Source: VAZQ01 sp963821505
GTDB lineage: Bacteria > Pseudomonadota > Alphaproteobacteria > Rhizobiales > Xanthobacteraceae
Assembly: GCA_963821505.1 (NCBI GenBank)
Contig: CAWGEH010000004.1
Span: forward strand, 402,924 to 466,923
DNA: 64,000 nucleotides
Reading direction: 5' to 3'
Part shown: one piece after another, positions 53,401 through 62,164 of the stretch
How positions within the stretch are numbered: the stretch's first letter is position 1
Layout: every line of letters starts with the position of its first letter
Notes under the pieces: model-generated
Seen by the model: the letters and a program-made list of their open reading frames with translations, nothing else
What the model was told of the DNA's origin: nothing
The model's database searches: none
Program-made: the position numbers and the translations under genes

Positions 53401-55587
53401 TGCGCTGCTCACATTGCCGGTCGCATACGAGTTCACGATGAACGCGCTGTCGGCCGACGAAAGGCCGTTGTTGCCGACGAGCCCGCCGCCCCAGGACGAG
53501 CCGCCGACCACGACGTTGCCTTGCGCGTAGGAGTTCTCGATCGTCGAGCCGGCGACGTTGGCGCCGACGAGGCCGCCGGCGGAATTGAAGGTGCAGGAGC
53601 CGGGACCGGAACAGGGCGCGCCGTTGCCCACGGTGACGGCGACGGTCGCGTTCGACTGCGTGATCAGCCCGGGCTGGTTGGGACCGAGCAACCCGTTCGC
53701 GCCGACGAGCCCGCCGGCGACGACGCCGACGATGTTTCCGCCGTTGACCGCTCCGGTCGCGGAGACATTCCTGATCGTGCCAGCGTTGGTGCCCGCGAGC
53801 GTGCCGACCCATTGCGAGACCCCGCTCGAATTGAAGCCGGGGTTGGCGCTCGCGCTGACATTCGCGAGGTTGAGGTTGCGCACCACGCCGCTGCTGCCGA
53901 TGCTGGCGAACAGCCCGATGTTCGCGGTCGTGCTGTCGGACGGCGCGATCGTCAGGTTGGCGATGGTTTGATTGGGCCTATCGAACACGTTCACGTTCTG
54001 CCCGTCGAACACGCCCGTGAAATTCGGGATCGGGACGAAGTTCGGGACTGCACTGCTGACGTTGACGATATCTCTTGCCTAGCGCGTAGCTGGCGCGCGT
54101 ATTGTTGCGGACGTTCTGGAGATCGAAGGGGGTATTCACGAGCATGTAAGTGGCGAGTTTGCCCGTGACATACGGCGAATAGGCCACGGTTGGATTCAGG
54201 TGGCCGTGGTATTGATCGAGGGTCGCGGCAGGATTGACGGACGGATTGTAAAAATACCGACACCGTGCCATTGGCTGGGTGACCTGACCGAACGGTCCAT
54301 ATGGATAGTTTGGATTTTGGAAATAGACGTGCCGGTTCCTGTTCCCGTGCTGTCTGCTCGAAGGATCGAGATTGCCGCCGGCTGTGTTGGTAATGGTTAC
54401 AGAGTTCTGTAATGTAGATGTTGATGTTGCGATAGGCGCTGAGCGTGAGCGAGTTGTTGCTGCCCCAGGTGATGCTCGCATTGATGACAAAGATGTCGCC
54501 GTTACCCTCTAGGATTGACGATTGTGGTTGGTCGCGATAACGACGTTCTGGTTCAAGAGATGGTTCTGGATCTGAGCGTCGCGGTCGGCAGTTTGGCCCG
54601 CCGGCCCGTCGCAGGTCGAAACGATGCGGAAGTCCGCGGGATCGAGCAGCAGCGTGCCCGCGCGCCGTGCGGCGCGCCGGCATCGACATTGCCGGTGAAC
54701 GCGAGCTGGCCGTGGCTCGACGTCTCCGACGAATCCGCCGTCGCCGCCGCGCGCGCCGCCGCGGGCGAGGATGGTGCCGGCGAACGTGGTCTCGCTGTCC
54801 GACCACAGGATGACCTTGCCGCCGTTGCCGCGCCCGGTCGCCGAGGCGTTGATGGTGGTGGCGCCGTCGACGCTCACCGTGGTCGCCGTCGGGATGACGA
54901 AGGTTTCCAGCCTGGCGCTCTTGTTGTTGACCAGGCTGGTGTTCGGGCGGCCGCCGCCCCAGTCGCCGCCGATCAGCACCTTGCCGCCGCCGCGGCGGCC
55001 GGAGGCGTCGATGCGGGCGTTGGCGAGCTTGATGTCCTCGCCGCTCACCACGATGGTGCCGCCCCTGGTGTGCTTGAGCTTGCCCGCCGCCGACAGCCTG
55101 CCGGAAATCCTGATGGTCTGGGTCGGCGCGCCGGCGGGCTTGCTGCCGCCGGTCGCGGCGGCGAGCACGATCATGCCGTTGCGCCGGCCGATCGAGTTGG
55201 CCTTGATCACGCCGCTGGTGTTGATGACGGAATCGACCACCGCGCGCGCCGCCGCCGCGGTGAGCTCGACCCGCCCGCCGTTCGCCCTGATCTTGCCGTC
55301 GTTGGTGACCAGCGACTTGAGCGGCTTGCCGGTCGCGACGTCGATCACTTTGCCCGCGATCTGGTCGTTGACCGCGAGCGTGATCAGCTTGTCGCCGTAC
55401 ATGTCGAGCGTGAACGAGTTGCCGGCGGCGAGCGCCACGGTGCCGAGCGTCGCGGTGATGGTTCCGGAATTGCGCACGCCCGGCGCCACCAGCGCCGCGA
55501 AGCCGCCGCTGGTCGCGGTGATGCGGCCCTGGTTGACGATCGAGGCGTCCGGCCGGCCCGGGATGTTAATAGTTTGGCCATTTGGTT
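50482..55587 (-). pseudogene. Filamentous-haemagglutinin/GLUG adhesin with C-terminal subtilase, broken
   Basis: The preserved order is: haemagglutinin-like beta-helix (PNGQTINIPGRPD, SGGFAALVAPGVRN, GKVILWSDSETTFAGTILAR), then GLLLDPADF-type end (LLLDPADFRIVSTCDG), then more than ten GLUG repeats (GGLVGxNxGxIxxSxAxG), then a Pro-rich linker, a propeptide-like domain, and an S8 protease. The protease triad is intact: Asp at 51256-51258 (IDSEIDATHPD), His at 51166-51168 (HGTGMAG), Ser at 50704-50706 (TGTSVAAAE). From 54012 to 50482 one frame is open for 1176 codons. Between about 54070 and 54740 at least five one-base frame jumps occur, and the N-terminal secretion part is missing because a recombinase element starts at about 55590. 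Confidence 0.82.
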
Positions 55588-55642
55588 GACGAGCCCCTAG
55601 CCCCTTGATAATGTTCGTTTTTACCGTCCACGGAATTAGCCA
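55588..55642. other. Junction of adhesin gene and serine-recombinase element
   Basis: Adhesin coding similarity ends at about 55587 (CCAAATGGCCAAAC read on the minus strand) and the recombinase starts at 55643. Large serine recombinases usually lie beside one attachment site, so the recombined att site should be within or next to this stretch; the core bases cannot be fixed without the other end. Confidence 0.55.
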
Positions 55643-57448
55643 TTGACCGAGCGCCCCCGCGCCTTCTCGTACGTCCGGATGAGCACGCCCGGCCAGCTCT
55701 TGGGCAACTCGCTGCGCCGGCAGCTCGAGGCGTCAAGGACCTACGCGTCGACGCACGGCCTGGAGCTGGTCGACGAGCCCCTCCAGGACCTCGGCGTGTC
55801 CGCCTACAAGGGTGCGAACGTCTCCGAGGGCTCGCTCGGGAGATTTCTCGACGCCGTGAGGTCGGGGAAGGTGCCCAAAGGCTCCTTCCTCCTCGTGGAG
55901 TTCGCTCGACGGATCTCACGACAGGAGATCAGGAAGGCCCTGACCACCTTCCTGTCGATCATCGACGCGGGGATCAACCTCGTGACCCTGAACGACGCGC
56001 ACGCCTACAGTGCGCAGACCACGGACGTGACGGACTTGATCGTCTCGCTCGTCGCCATGTCGCGGGCGCACGGCGAAAGCCTGCAGAAGAGCCAACGCGT
56101 GGCCGCGGCGTGGGCGAACAAGAGGAAGAACGCGTCCACCAGACCCTTGACCGCGAACTGCCCCGCATGGCTTCGGTTGAGCAGTGACCGGTCGCGCTTC
56201 GAGGTGATCGAGCCGCGCGCGGAAACCGTCCGCTACATCTTCGCCGAGAGCTCGGCGGGTATAGGTTCCTACAAGATAACCAGGCGACTGAACGAGAAAG
56301 GCGTCCCGCGCCTAGGGCCCGGGAACGGGTGGCAATCCTCGTCCGTCAAGCACCTACTCTCCAATCGGGCCGTGCTCGGTGAATACCAGTGCCATCACTA
56401 CGTGAACGGGAAACGCGTGCCGGATGGAGAGCCGGTCAAGGGTTACTTCCCGGCGATCGTCGACAAGTTCATGTTCTACCGAGTGCAAGCCGGGTTGGAG
56501 GAGCGTCGCGGTCGAGGCGGCCGGAAGGGCCCGAACATCGCGAACATCTTCGCAGGCGGTCTCCTGACGTGCGCGTACTGCGGGCGCGCAATGAAGCGGG
56601 AGGGCAAGGGCGAGCGGGGAGGCTCGTCCATGGTGTGCTACGGGGCGCTCGACGGCCTCGGATGCGACAGGGCAAGGTGGGCGTACAGGGACTTCGAGGT
56701 TAGCGTTCTGTCGTTCGTGCGCGAGCTGGACCTGCGATCCGTCTTGCAGGACGACGCCGGCAAGCGGGCGACGCTGGACAATGAGGTCACCACCCTGCGC
56801 GGCCAGCTCGGCGAGCTGCAGGGGCGGATGGAAAAGACGTACGAGCTCCTCGACGCCGGTACGGCGACCGACTTCATCGCGAAAAAGCTGGGTGAGCTCG
56901 AGGCGCGCCGGGTCACGCTGGAGACGGCCGTCCGAGAGAAGGAGGCGGCCCTGGATGAGCTCAGGTCCGAGCGACGCGGCCTCGACGACGTCAAGCCGCT
57001 GATCGAGCAGCTCAGGGGCAGCAGCGACGAGGTGTACAGGCTGCGGTCGATGATAGCCGCGCGGCTGCGGTCGATCGTGGACACGATCATGGTGGCCCCG
57101 CTGGGGCGGGCGCCGATGACCGAGCGGGCGATCGAGTTCGTGAGGCAGCACGGCGACCAGGCCGTCGTCGACCACCTGAGCGCGCAGCTCCGAGACGAGC
57201 GAGAAGGTCGGCGCTACTTCGTGGTCGTGTTCCGGGATGGAAGCATGCGCACCGTGTACCCGCACGCCGACGACCCGATGCGATTCGAGCAGCAGTTAAC
57301 GTCGTCGACGGACGAGGGACTCGTGCGCCGCTATCCGGACCACGACGTGCAGGTATTCCCGCCAAGGCTCACCGAGGTCGAGCGCCGCGAGATGGCGGCG
57401 GCCGTCGGACTAAATGTCGACGAGGCGACCGACGCCGATGCCGGCTGA
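55643..57448 (+). CDS. Large serine recombinase (phage/ICE-type integrase)
   Basis: 601 residues. An N-terminal resolvase domain has the catalytic serine in FSYVRMSTPGQ (Ser14) and the arginine-rich LLVEFARRISRQEIRKAL. The recombinase domain follows (ETVRYIFAESSAGIGSYKIT, RRLNEKGVPRLG), then a zinc ribbon (CAYCGRAM ... VCYGALDGLGC, about 310-345), a coiled coil (about 375-450) and a C-terminal beta part. Enzymes of this type insert and excise phages and integrative elements between short att sites. The start is TTG at 55643: the domain needs this N-terminus and no ATG fits. It is inserted in the adhesin gene. It appears intact. Confidence 0.93.
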   Translation: MTERPRAFSYVRMSTPGQLLGNSLRRQLEASRTYASTHGLELVDEPLQDLGVSAYKGANVSEGSLGRFLDAVRSGKVPKGSFLLVEFARRISRQEIRKALTTFLSIIDAGINLVTLNDAHAYSAQTTDVTDLIVSLVAMSRAHGESLQKSQRVAAAWANKRKNASTRPLTANCPAWLRLSSDRSRFEVIEPRAETVRYIFAESSAGIGSYKITRRLNEKGVPRLGPGNGWQSSSVKHLLSNRAVLGEYQCHHYVNGKRVPDGEPVKGYFPAIVDKFMFYRVQAGLEERRGRGGRKGPNIANIFAGGLLTCAYCGRAMKREGKGERGGSSMVCYGALDGLGCDRARWAYRDFEVSVLSFVRELDLRSVLQDDAGKRATLDNEVTTLRGQLGELQGRMEKTYELLDAGTATDFIAKKLGELEARRVTLETAVREKEAALDELRSERRGLDDVKPLIEQLRGSSDEVYRLRSMIAARLRSIVDTIMVAPLGRAPMTERAIEFVRQHGDQAVVDHLSAQLRDEREGRRYFVVVFRDGSMRTVYPHADDPMRFEQQLTSSTDEGLVRRYPDHDVQVFPPRLTEVERREMAAAVGLNVDEATDADAG

Positions 57449-57692
57449 CTTTCAATCGCCCTCGATCGGCTCGACGTAGCGACTTCTGGCGTGAGTTCTG
57501 CTGGGGAGAGCAAGCCGATAATGCCCGGTCAACAACGCCCAAAAATAGCCTCCGGTTTTTTTTGTTTTTTTGCTCGCCGGAAGATCTATTCAACCAACCG
57601 GAAGCCCGGCAGCGCCCCGAACCCGCCGCTGCCAGCAGCGGGCCGGGACTTGACACAACGCGCCGATGCGGAGGCGCGTCATGCCCAATTCC
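57449..57692. other. Gene-free stretch after the recombinase
   Basis: 244 bp. It contains a run of T8-G-T7 at about 57556-57572 after a short CCGG element, which may mark the end of the recombinase transcript although no good stem precedes it. No gene seen. Confidence 0.45.
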
Positions 57693-57880
57693 TTATTTGA
57701 TTTCCCACGTCGTGTTATGCGGGATGTCCATCGCCGTATAACCGCCGGGTCCAGCCGGCGCGGGCATTGAAATGCAAGCAAAAGGCTCCCGGCCGCGAAT
57801 TCCCTTGTACTTGCCGGTACCACCAGTGATGATGTGGGTGCCACAATCCATTTTGGGCTGCGATTTGTCGAGATGCTCGC
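57693..57880 (-). pseudogene. C-terminal fragment of an unidentified exported protein
   Basis: In one frame the minus strand reads DKSQPKMDCGTHIITGGTGK, YKGIRGREPFACISMPAP and GGYTAMDIPHNTTWEIK, then a stop at 57693. The Gly-rich TGGTGKYKGIRG strand has the look of small beta-barrel (calycin/lipocalin-like) exported proteins. Upstream the frame is closed after about seven more codons and no start exists, so only the last 62 residues remain. Confidence 0.55.
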
Positions 57881-58129
57881 TCCCTTAATTAAACAGTCCC
57901 GCGCGGACATCGATGCAGTTGCCGTTGCCCAGCCACGAACATGGTCACACCGGCGCGGACGCCGCGCGCTTCTACGGTCTTGACACCCAGACGACCCACG
58001 GCGGGCATCCGCGCTTCGCATGGCGCACCGGCGGCCTCTTCGGTGCGCTGCAGCTCTGTTTGAGCTCGGCGATCCGCTCGACGGCTAGCGGTGCCGCCGC
58101 TGAACACATGTGATCCGAAGGAGGTAACG
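57881..58129. other. Gene-free stretch before a small gene
   Basis: 249 bp without a supported gene; short frames here show no family similarity. AAGGAGGTAACG at 58118-58129 is the ribosome site of the next gene. Confidence 0.45.
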
Positions 58130-58330
58130 ATGGTTTGGGTCCTACTACTCTCTATGGCCATGCCCAACGGGGGCGGCGTAGCAATCGAAAAGTTTGCCTA
58201 CTATTCAACCGAAGGCGAGTGCATAAAGGCGAGAAATATATTCGGTCAGGATGGGAAGTCCCAAACGCCGAGAATTCCGCTTGCCCTTTGCGTTCCCGTC
58301 GAAAGTCCACAGCACATCATTACAAAATAA
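58130..58330 (+). CDS. Small exported protein of unknown function
   Basis: 66 residues, preceded by a near-perfect ribosome site (AAGGAGGTAACG). It starts MVWVLLLSMAMPNGGGVAIE, a short hydrophobic stretch, followed by FAYYSTEGECIKARNIFGQD and ends with LALCVPVESPQHIITK. Two cysteines could form one disulfide in the periplasm. Similar small proteins with a CxxA/ECxxA helix are common in rhizobia but have no known role. It is an intact gene in otherwise decayed DNA. Confidence 0.68.
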   Translation: MVWVLLLSMAMPNGGGVAIEKFAYYSTEGECIKARNIFGQDGKSQTPRIPLALCVPVESPQHIITK

Positions 58331-58424
58331 GCCGCGACGACCAAGGCATCGCGAACGTAGTCGCACTGCCCGCTTCATTGTTTTCAGCGGTAGGTCCGGT
58401 CGTCCGCAGGGGCCACCGTCGTGG
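58331..58424. other. Short gap between small gene and DUF3631 pseudogene
   Basis: 94 bp between two convergent ends, with no recognisable terminator. Confidence 0.4.
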
Positions 58425-59939
58425 TCAAATCACCCCTAGCGCCATTTTCGGCTTTTCGATCCGTCCAAGCGTCCCAACCCATATGGCTGTAGGACAAGCT
58501 GGCATTTTTCGATCCGTCCGGAAAGGTTTCGCGGACGCTTCGAAATCGCGAGTTGTGCCCATCTCATCGGCGCTTGGACGCTTGGACGCTTCGCAAGTGC
58601 CAATTTGCTGCGAAGGGGTGGTTGGACCAGGACAGTAGGCCCTCCAGGCCTCCTCGAAATCGGCCCGGCGGTACCCCTTACCGTCAGGAAATCCTGGTGG
58701 GTGAACCGTCCCGGAGGTGATGCAGAAGGGTACCAGGAGGCCAGCCAACTGCTTCTGGCTCAGCGGGCGGCCGTGCTTCCATTCAGCCCATGGTCGCTCC
58801 GGGTCGGCGGTAAGCTTCGCTACGAGGTCGGCGGAGCGAATGACATCGGCATCGCCAAAGGCTACCGGATATCCTTCAGGAGTTCGACGTCGATGGCGCC
58901 GTCTTGTGCCTCGCCTGAAAGCAGGCAGGCAGCCCGGCGCGCCTCCTCCGGCCAAGTCCCGCCGGCAAGGTCGGCAATGGCCAGAAGCGGCCGCCAATTG
59001 TCGGCCGCGCGGTCGTTCAGGTCGGGCATGTTCGGATCTGGATCGGCCAGCTTGTCGAAGTTATCGGCCGCCCAACGAGCCGCCTGACTGCGCAAGGCAG
59101 CGAACTCCGCGTTGTCCCGGCGACCCAGGCGCTCGACCGTTGCTCCGGGAGGCTTGCGCTGGAGCTGCACGACGATGGCCCGGTCCTCGAGCGTGTCGGC
59201 CACGGCGCGGATGGTGGCGAGCGCCTTCGGCGCCCAGGTCGAGAACCGGCGCGGCTTGTGATCGCCGTTCGCGGATCACGTTGGCAGCGGCTTTGGTGTG
59301 GCCGGAGTTCAGGATCCCGCGCAGCTCCTCGTTGTCCTTCACGAAGCTGTCGGCCTCGTCGATGAGAAGCGTCGGCCTCACATCTTCGATGTAACGAAAC
59401 AGCGCGGGCGCGGTGATGTTGCTCGACAGCTCGGAGCGCGGCGTCAGGAAGTACAGGACGATGAGAACACTGGTCTTGCCGCAACGCTTCGTCGGCGACA
59501 CCAGCACCATGAGCGGCGAGATGTCCCCGGCGTCCATGGTCCATGCATGCAGCACCCATAGCGGCAGGGCGATGTCGGCGCCTTTCGGGAGAACGATGTA
59601 GCGGCGGAAAACCTGCCGCAGGTTATTGAGGAGCGCCGCGCCATCAACGGGCTCGGCTGACGGCTCGACCTTCCAGTGCGGCAGCGCCGTATTTTCGTCC
59701 TCCGTCGCCGCCCGCCGGCCCTTGACCAGCTTGTCGAGCGCCGAGACCCGGATTCCAAGCCCGGCCGCGGCCGTGTCACGGTGCAGCTCGTATTCCAGGG
59801 TGTCGAGCGACGCGAGCTCTCCAATGACAGGATCGTCCGTTCGTGTCGGTAACTTTGGTTCCCGGCCTTCCTGGCGCGCGAATGCGCGCTCAACGGCAGC
59901 TGCAACTTCGGCTGTGCTCAATTTTCTATCCAATCCCAT
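58425..59939 (-). pseudogene. DUF3631 ATPase/primase-like protein, two frameshifts
   Basis: Start ATG at 59939 (MGLDRKLSTAEVAAAVERAF). Then HRDTAAAGLGIRVSALDKLV, a Walker-A-like SPTKRCGKTSVLIVL, Walker-B-like RPTLLIDEADSFV and NSGHTKAAANVIR in the first frame. At about 59270 one extra G shifts to a frame giving VADTLEDRAIVVQLQRK, RWAADNFDKLADPDPNMPDL and VELLKDIR. At about 58860 one missing base shifts to a frame giving AFGDADVIRSADLVAKL and KGYRRADFEEAWRAYC, ending at 58425. With both jumps repaired it would be a normal-length DUF3631 protein as found on plasmids, prophages and integrative elements (DNA-replication ATPase). The C-terminal 60 residues are not conserved. Confidence 0.85.
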
Positions 59940-60256
59940 TTTCGTTCCCAAAAAGTGCTTGAATGCGTTTCGTGATTGGCGGCGAGCCTCGAGCGATGGT
60001 CGGTTCGTCGAGTACCTCCGATCCACCGCCGCCTGCGCGCCCAGGTGGACGACGGCATCAATCGTCGGCCTGGATGTCGAGGGGCTGCACGCCTATTCCG
60101 GCAATCGCTCCCGTAGGCTGCCTGCGTCGCCGGTGCCTTCGAGGCCTTGGCGAAGTCGGCGGCAAGTTCTAGCGTTGCGCTAAGCTCGACCGCAGCGCCG
60201 GCTGCTCGAGCACGGTCAGCACGTTCATTGCATCCTCGAATGAAACTCATGGACAA
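59940..60256 (-). pseudogene. Tyrosine recombinase N-terminal fragment
   Basis: The minus strand encodes LELAADFAKASKAPATQAAYGSD, cut here to its core AKASKAPATQAAYGSD, which is the start of the SAM-like core-binding domain of XerC/phage-type integrases. Further pieces (VQPLDIQADD, then ARRQSRNAFKHFLG) appear in other frames before the DUF3631 start. No catalytic domain follows. It is probably the 5' stump of an integrase cut by the junction with the DUF3631 gene. Confidence 0.5.
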
Positions 60257-60259
60257 TTT

Positions 60260-60339
60260 TGATATCCCGAATTATTTGCTGTGTCAATGAAGACCGCGCA
60301 AATATTGAAGCGACAATATCTGTATGATATCCCGAGTTA
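60260..60339. promoter_or_regulatory. Two direct repeats TGATATCCCGARTTA before the RHH gene
   Basis: TGATATCCCGAATTA at 60260-60274 and TGATATCCCGAGTTA at 60325-60339, in the same orientation 65 bp apart and identical at 14 of 15 positions. The second ends 16 bp before the ATG of a ribbon-helix-helix-like gene. This is a plausible autoregulatory operator and could also control the divergent DUF3631 gene. Confidence 0.55.
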
Positions 60340-60355
60340 ACGGTGGGGGAACGGC

Positions 60356-60553
60356 ATGGCCGGAAAGAAGAAGCGAAAGCCGGGACGGCCGCGCACCACC
60401 GGGCGGGGCACGGCGGTCATGGTGCGGATGCATGAGGAACAACTTGCTGCTGTCGATGCATGGGCACGGCAAGGCAGCAAACCGCTGTCTCGGCCAGAAG
60501 CGATCCGCCAACTTGTCGCTATCGGCCTATATGCAGGTGGACGGCGCGAATGA
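60356..60553 (+). CDS. Small ribbon-helix-helix-like regulator
   Basis: 65 residues. A very basic N-terminus (MAGKKKRKPGRPRTTGRGTA) with an AT-hook-like KPGRPR is followed by VMVRMHEEQLAAVDAWARQG and SRPEAIRQLVAIGLYA, which fits a ribbon-helix-helix (MetJ/Arc) DNA-binding domain. GGGGGAACGGC precedes the ATG. It probably binds the two repeats just upstream and represses its own and neighbouring genes. Such genes sit beside plasmid and prophage replication genes. Confidence 0.75.
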   Translation: MAGKKKRKPGRPRTTGRGTAVMVRMHEEQLAAVDAWARQGSKPLSRPEAIRQLVAIGLYAGGRRE

Positions 60554-60770
60554 GACAAATGGCCAACGGTGCTTCAGCTCCCGGCACCTGCGGCTTTGAG
60601 CCGTTTGTTCATGCAGGCCTTTCGGTCCAAGGGCCGGCAGTAGCTCCCCGTATATTTTCCTGCCTGATCGTGGGTGCTCGTCGATGGCCGGCTGCCCGTA
60701 GGATGCCTGTTGCCGTGACTGGCTGCGGCCGCTGGTTCAAAACGAGCCGGTGACTTAGGTCGCAGGCTGC
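60554..60770. other. Gene-free stretch
   Basis: 217 bp between two convergent genes. No coding potential or hairpin with a T-run was recognised. Confidence 0.4.
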
Positions 60771-61031
60771 TCACTCGCCCTCGGCAGGCCAGAAGCCGCC
60801 CAGGCTGTCGAGCAGCTCCGCCGCGTCGTCCGGCGAGAGCATCCGGCCGAACACGTCGGGCGACATGGCCAAGGCCAGGTCGCCGAGGTCACGACCTTCG
60901 ACGAAAGTCGCGCCATCGTCGATCCCGTCGGCGGCGGCACGCGTGCGCGCAGTCGTCAGGTCCGGCGCCTTCAATACGACAACGCCGGCCGGACTGCCGT
61001 TGCGGCTGTAGGTGAGCCAGAACGCAGACAT
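60771..61031 (-). CDS. Small acidic protein of unknown function
   Basis: 86 residues, soluble and acidic: MSAFWLTYSRNGSPAGVVVL opens with two beta strands, then alternating acidic helices (LTTARTRAAADGIDDGATFV, LALAMSPDVFGRMLSPDDAA). Similar small proteins (N-terminal Y/F-R-x-G beta unit with VVLKAPDLTTARTRAA-like helix) occur in rhizobial accessory regions. No family name is certain. The start is the only ATG; the ribosome site is weak. Confidence 0.6.
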   Translation of the reverse strand: MSAFWLTYSRNGSPAGVVVLKAPDLTTARTRAAADGIDDGATFVEGRDLGDLALAMSPDVFGRMLSPDDAAELLDSLGGFWPAEGE

Positions 61032-61082
61032 GGGCGAAATCTACAGTCCCGCCTGTGCTGTGCAAGGCCTTGCCGGGCGCTC

Positions 61083-61240
61083 GGTCGTGCTGGCCGTCCC
61101 GCTGTCAAGTTCGGTCGCAAGTCCAAGCTTTCGCCTTACCAGCGAGCCGAGGCCATCAAGCGGCGTGCTGCGGGCGAGACCTTGGCCTCGATCGCCCGGA
61201 GCTACGCGGTCGACATCTCGATGATCTCGCGGCTGTCACA
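61083..61240 (+). pseudogene. Resolvase C-terminal HTH fragment
   Basis: In one frame the plus strand reads GRAGRPAVKFGRKSKLSPYQ, then RAEAIKRRAAGETLASIARSY and AVDISMISRLSHG. This is the DNA-binding HTH_7 domain that ends Tn3-type resolvases and DNA invertases (consensus GRKPKLTP..EAIKRRDAGE...IARSYNVSHSTISRL). The catalytic domain is missing and there is no start codon, so it is a remnant of a second serine recombinase. Confidence 0.78.
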
Positions 61241-61308
61241 CGGACCTCCGACCGCCCGTAAGGAGTGCCGGACCCCATCGGGGTCGATGAGCGGAGGAGG
61301 CCCACCCC

Positions 61309-61584
61309 ATGAATTTCAGTCCACACCCACTCCTGCCTGACGCTTTCGTCGCTCTCGCCGACAAGTATTCGTTTTTGGCGATGCTGCACGCGGACCAGGG
61401 CGGCTGGTTCACGAGCTGGCAAGATCAATGCGAGGGCGGCAGCGCGTGCTCGACGCTAGAGGGACCGTTCGCTTCAGGCGCTGGAGCGCTGATTACTGCT
61501 TCGGCAACCGATCGAGAAGCTTCTGCAGCACGCGGCTCGCGGTCTGCGGGTGTTTGTTCTCGAGCGCGGACAGTGCCTCCGTGA
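61309..61584 (+). CDS. Possible small protein, weakly supported
   Basis: 91 codons starting with MNFSPHPLLPDAFVALADKY after a good ribosome site (GGAGGAGG, 8 bases before the ATG). The first 45 residues look protein-like; the rest is Ala/Ser/Arg-rich as if out of frame and overlaps the opposite gene at 61493-61990. It may be a truncated gene. Low confidence. Confidence 0.25.
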   Translation: MNFSPHPLLPDAFVALADKYSFLAMLHADQGGWFTSWQDQCEGGSACSTLEGPFASGAGALITASATDREASAARGSRSAGVCSRARTVPP

Positions 61585-61990
61585 TCGACTCGCGCACGTC
61601 CTTGAGCGAGCCCGCGCCGACCGGCGTCGGCGCCTGCTGCACGACGACCGCAGGCGGCGTGGTGCCGGCCTCGCGGAGGCAGGAAAGCTTGTCGGAGGTG
61701 AAGGGCTTTCCGCCGCAGATATTCAGCTCACGCTCGCTCGGGAAAACCTTGCCGGCGATGGCGGCGAGGCACTCGTTTTTCTCGGAGACGAACGGAAGTG
61801 GGGAGCACAGGCGCACCGCACGCGCATCGAAAACCTGGTTCCTCACGGTCCGATGGCAGGTCGTCTTGTCGGAGTTGAAGGGCATGCTCTCGCAAATCGC
61901 GAAGGCCTCGTCGAGGCCGGACGTGTCGGCACCGCGGGCGAGACCGCCAACGCAACAGAAAACGAAAAAGGGCACCAGCAGTCGGGTCAT
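61493..61990 (-). CDS. Exported protein with three Cys-PF-x-S-x-K-x-x-C repeats
   Basis: 165 residues: signal peptide (MTRLLVPFFVFCCVGGLARG), then three related units of about 35 residues, ICESMPFNSDKTTCHRTVR, LCSPLPFVSEKNECLAAIA and ICGGKPFTSDKLSCLREAG, each with one probable disulfide, joined by helices (NQVFDARAVR, GKVFPSERELN). A Pro-rich link and a helix (KDVRESITEALSALENKHP) finish it. GGAGG lies 7 bases before the ATG. No family recognised. It is intact and probably periplasmic or secreted. Confidence 0.8.
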   Translation of the reverse strand: MTRLLVPFFVFCCVGGLARGADTSGLDEAFAICESMPFNSDKTTCHRTVRNQVFDARAVRLCSPLPFVSEKNECLAAIAGKVFPSERELNICGGKPFTSDKLSCLREAGTTPPAVVVQQAPTPVGAGSLKDVRESITEALSALENKHPQTASRVLQKLLDRLPKQ

Positions 61991-62164
61991 GAGATACCTC
62001 CGGAGAGGCGCGCACCACTATACCACAACGGCGTGTCATGACGGCGGACAAGGAGGAGCAGGACCGGCGGTAGGGCCGATAGTACCGGACCGAGACTTTC
62101 GAGCGCGGCCTGTCATTGGGGTGCCTGTTGCCGGGTGCCCACCTGTCCTTCCCGAAAATCATAT
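61991..62164. other. Gene-free stretch
   Basis: 174 bp upstream of the Cys-repeat gene and before the integrase remnant. Presumed promoter region of the Cys-repeat gene; no clear motif. Confidence 0.4.

Noticed and set aside
50347..54168. 1273-codon open frame on the plus strand
   Set aside because: Arg/Ala/Gly-rich antisense shadow of the GLUG/subtilase gene produced by its high GC and repeats; no domain or start signal.
57556..57572. T8-G-T7 run as a rho-independent terminator
   Set aside because: No adequate G/C stem directly precedes the T-run, so it is mentioned only within the gap description.
58130..60553. Toxin-antitoxin pair formed by the small gene at 58130 and the RHH gene at 60356
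   Set aside because: They are 2 kb apart with a pseudogene between them, and the RHH gene has no toxin-like partner following it.
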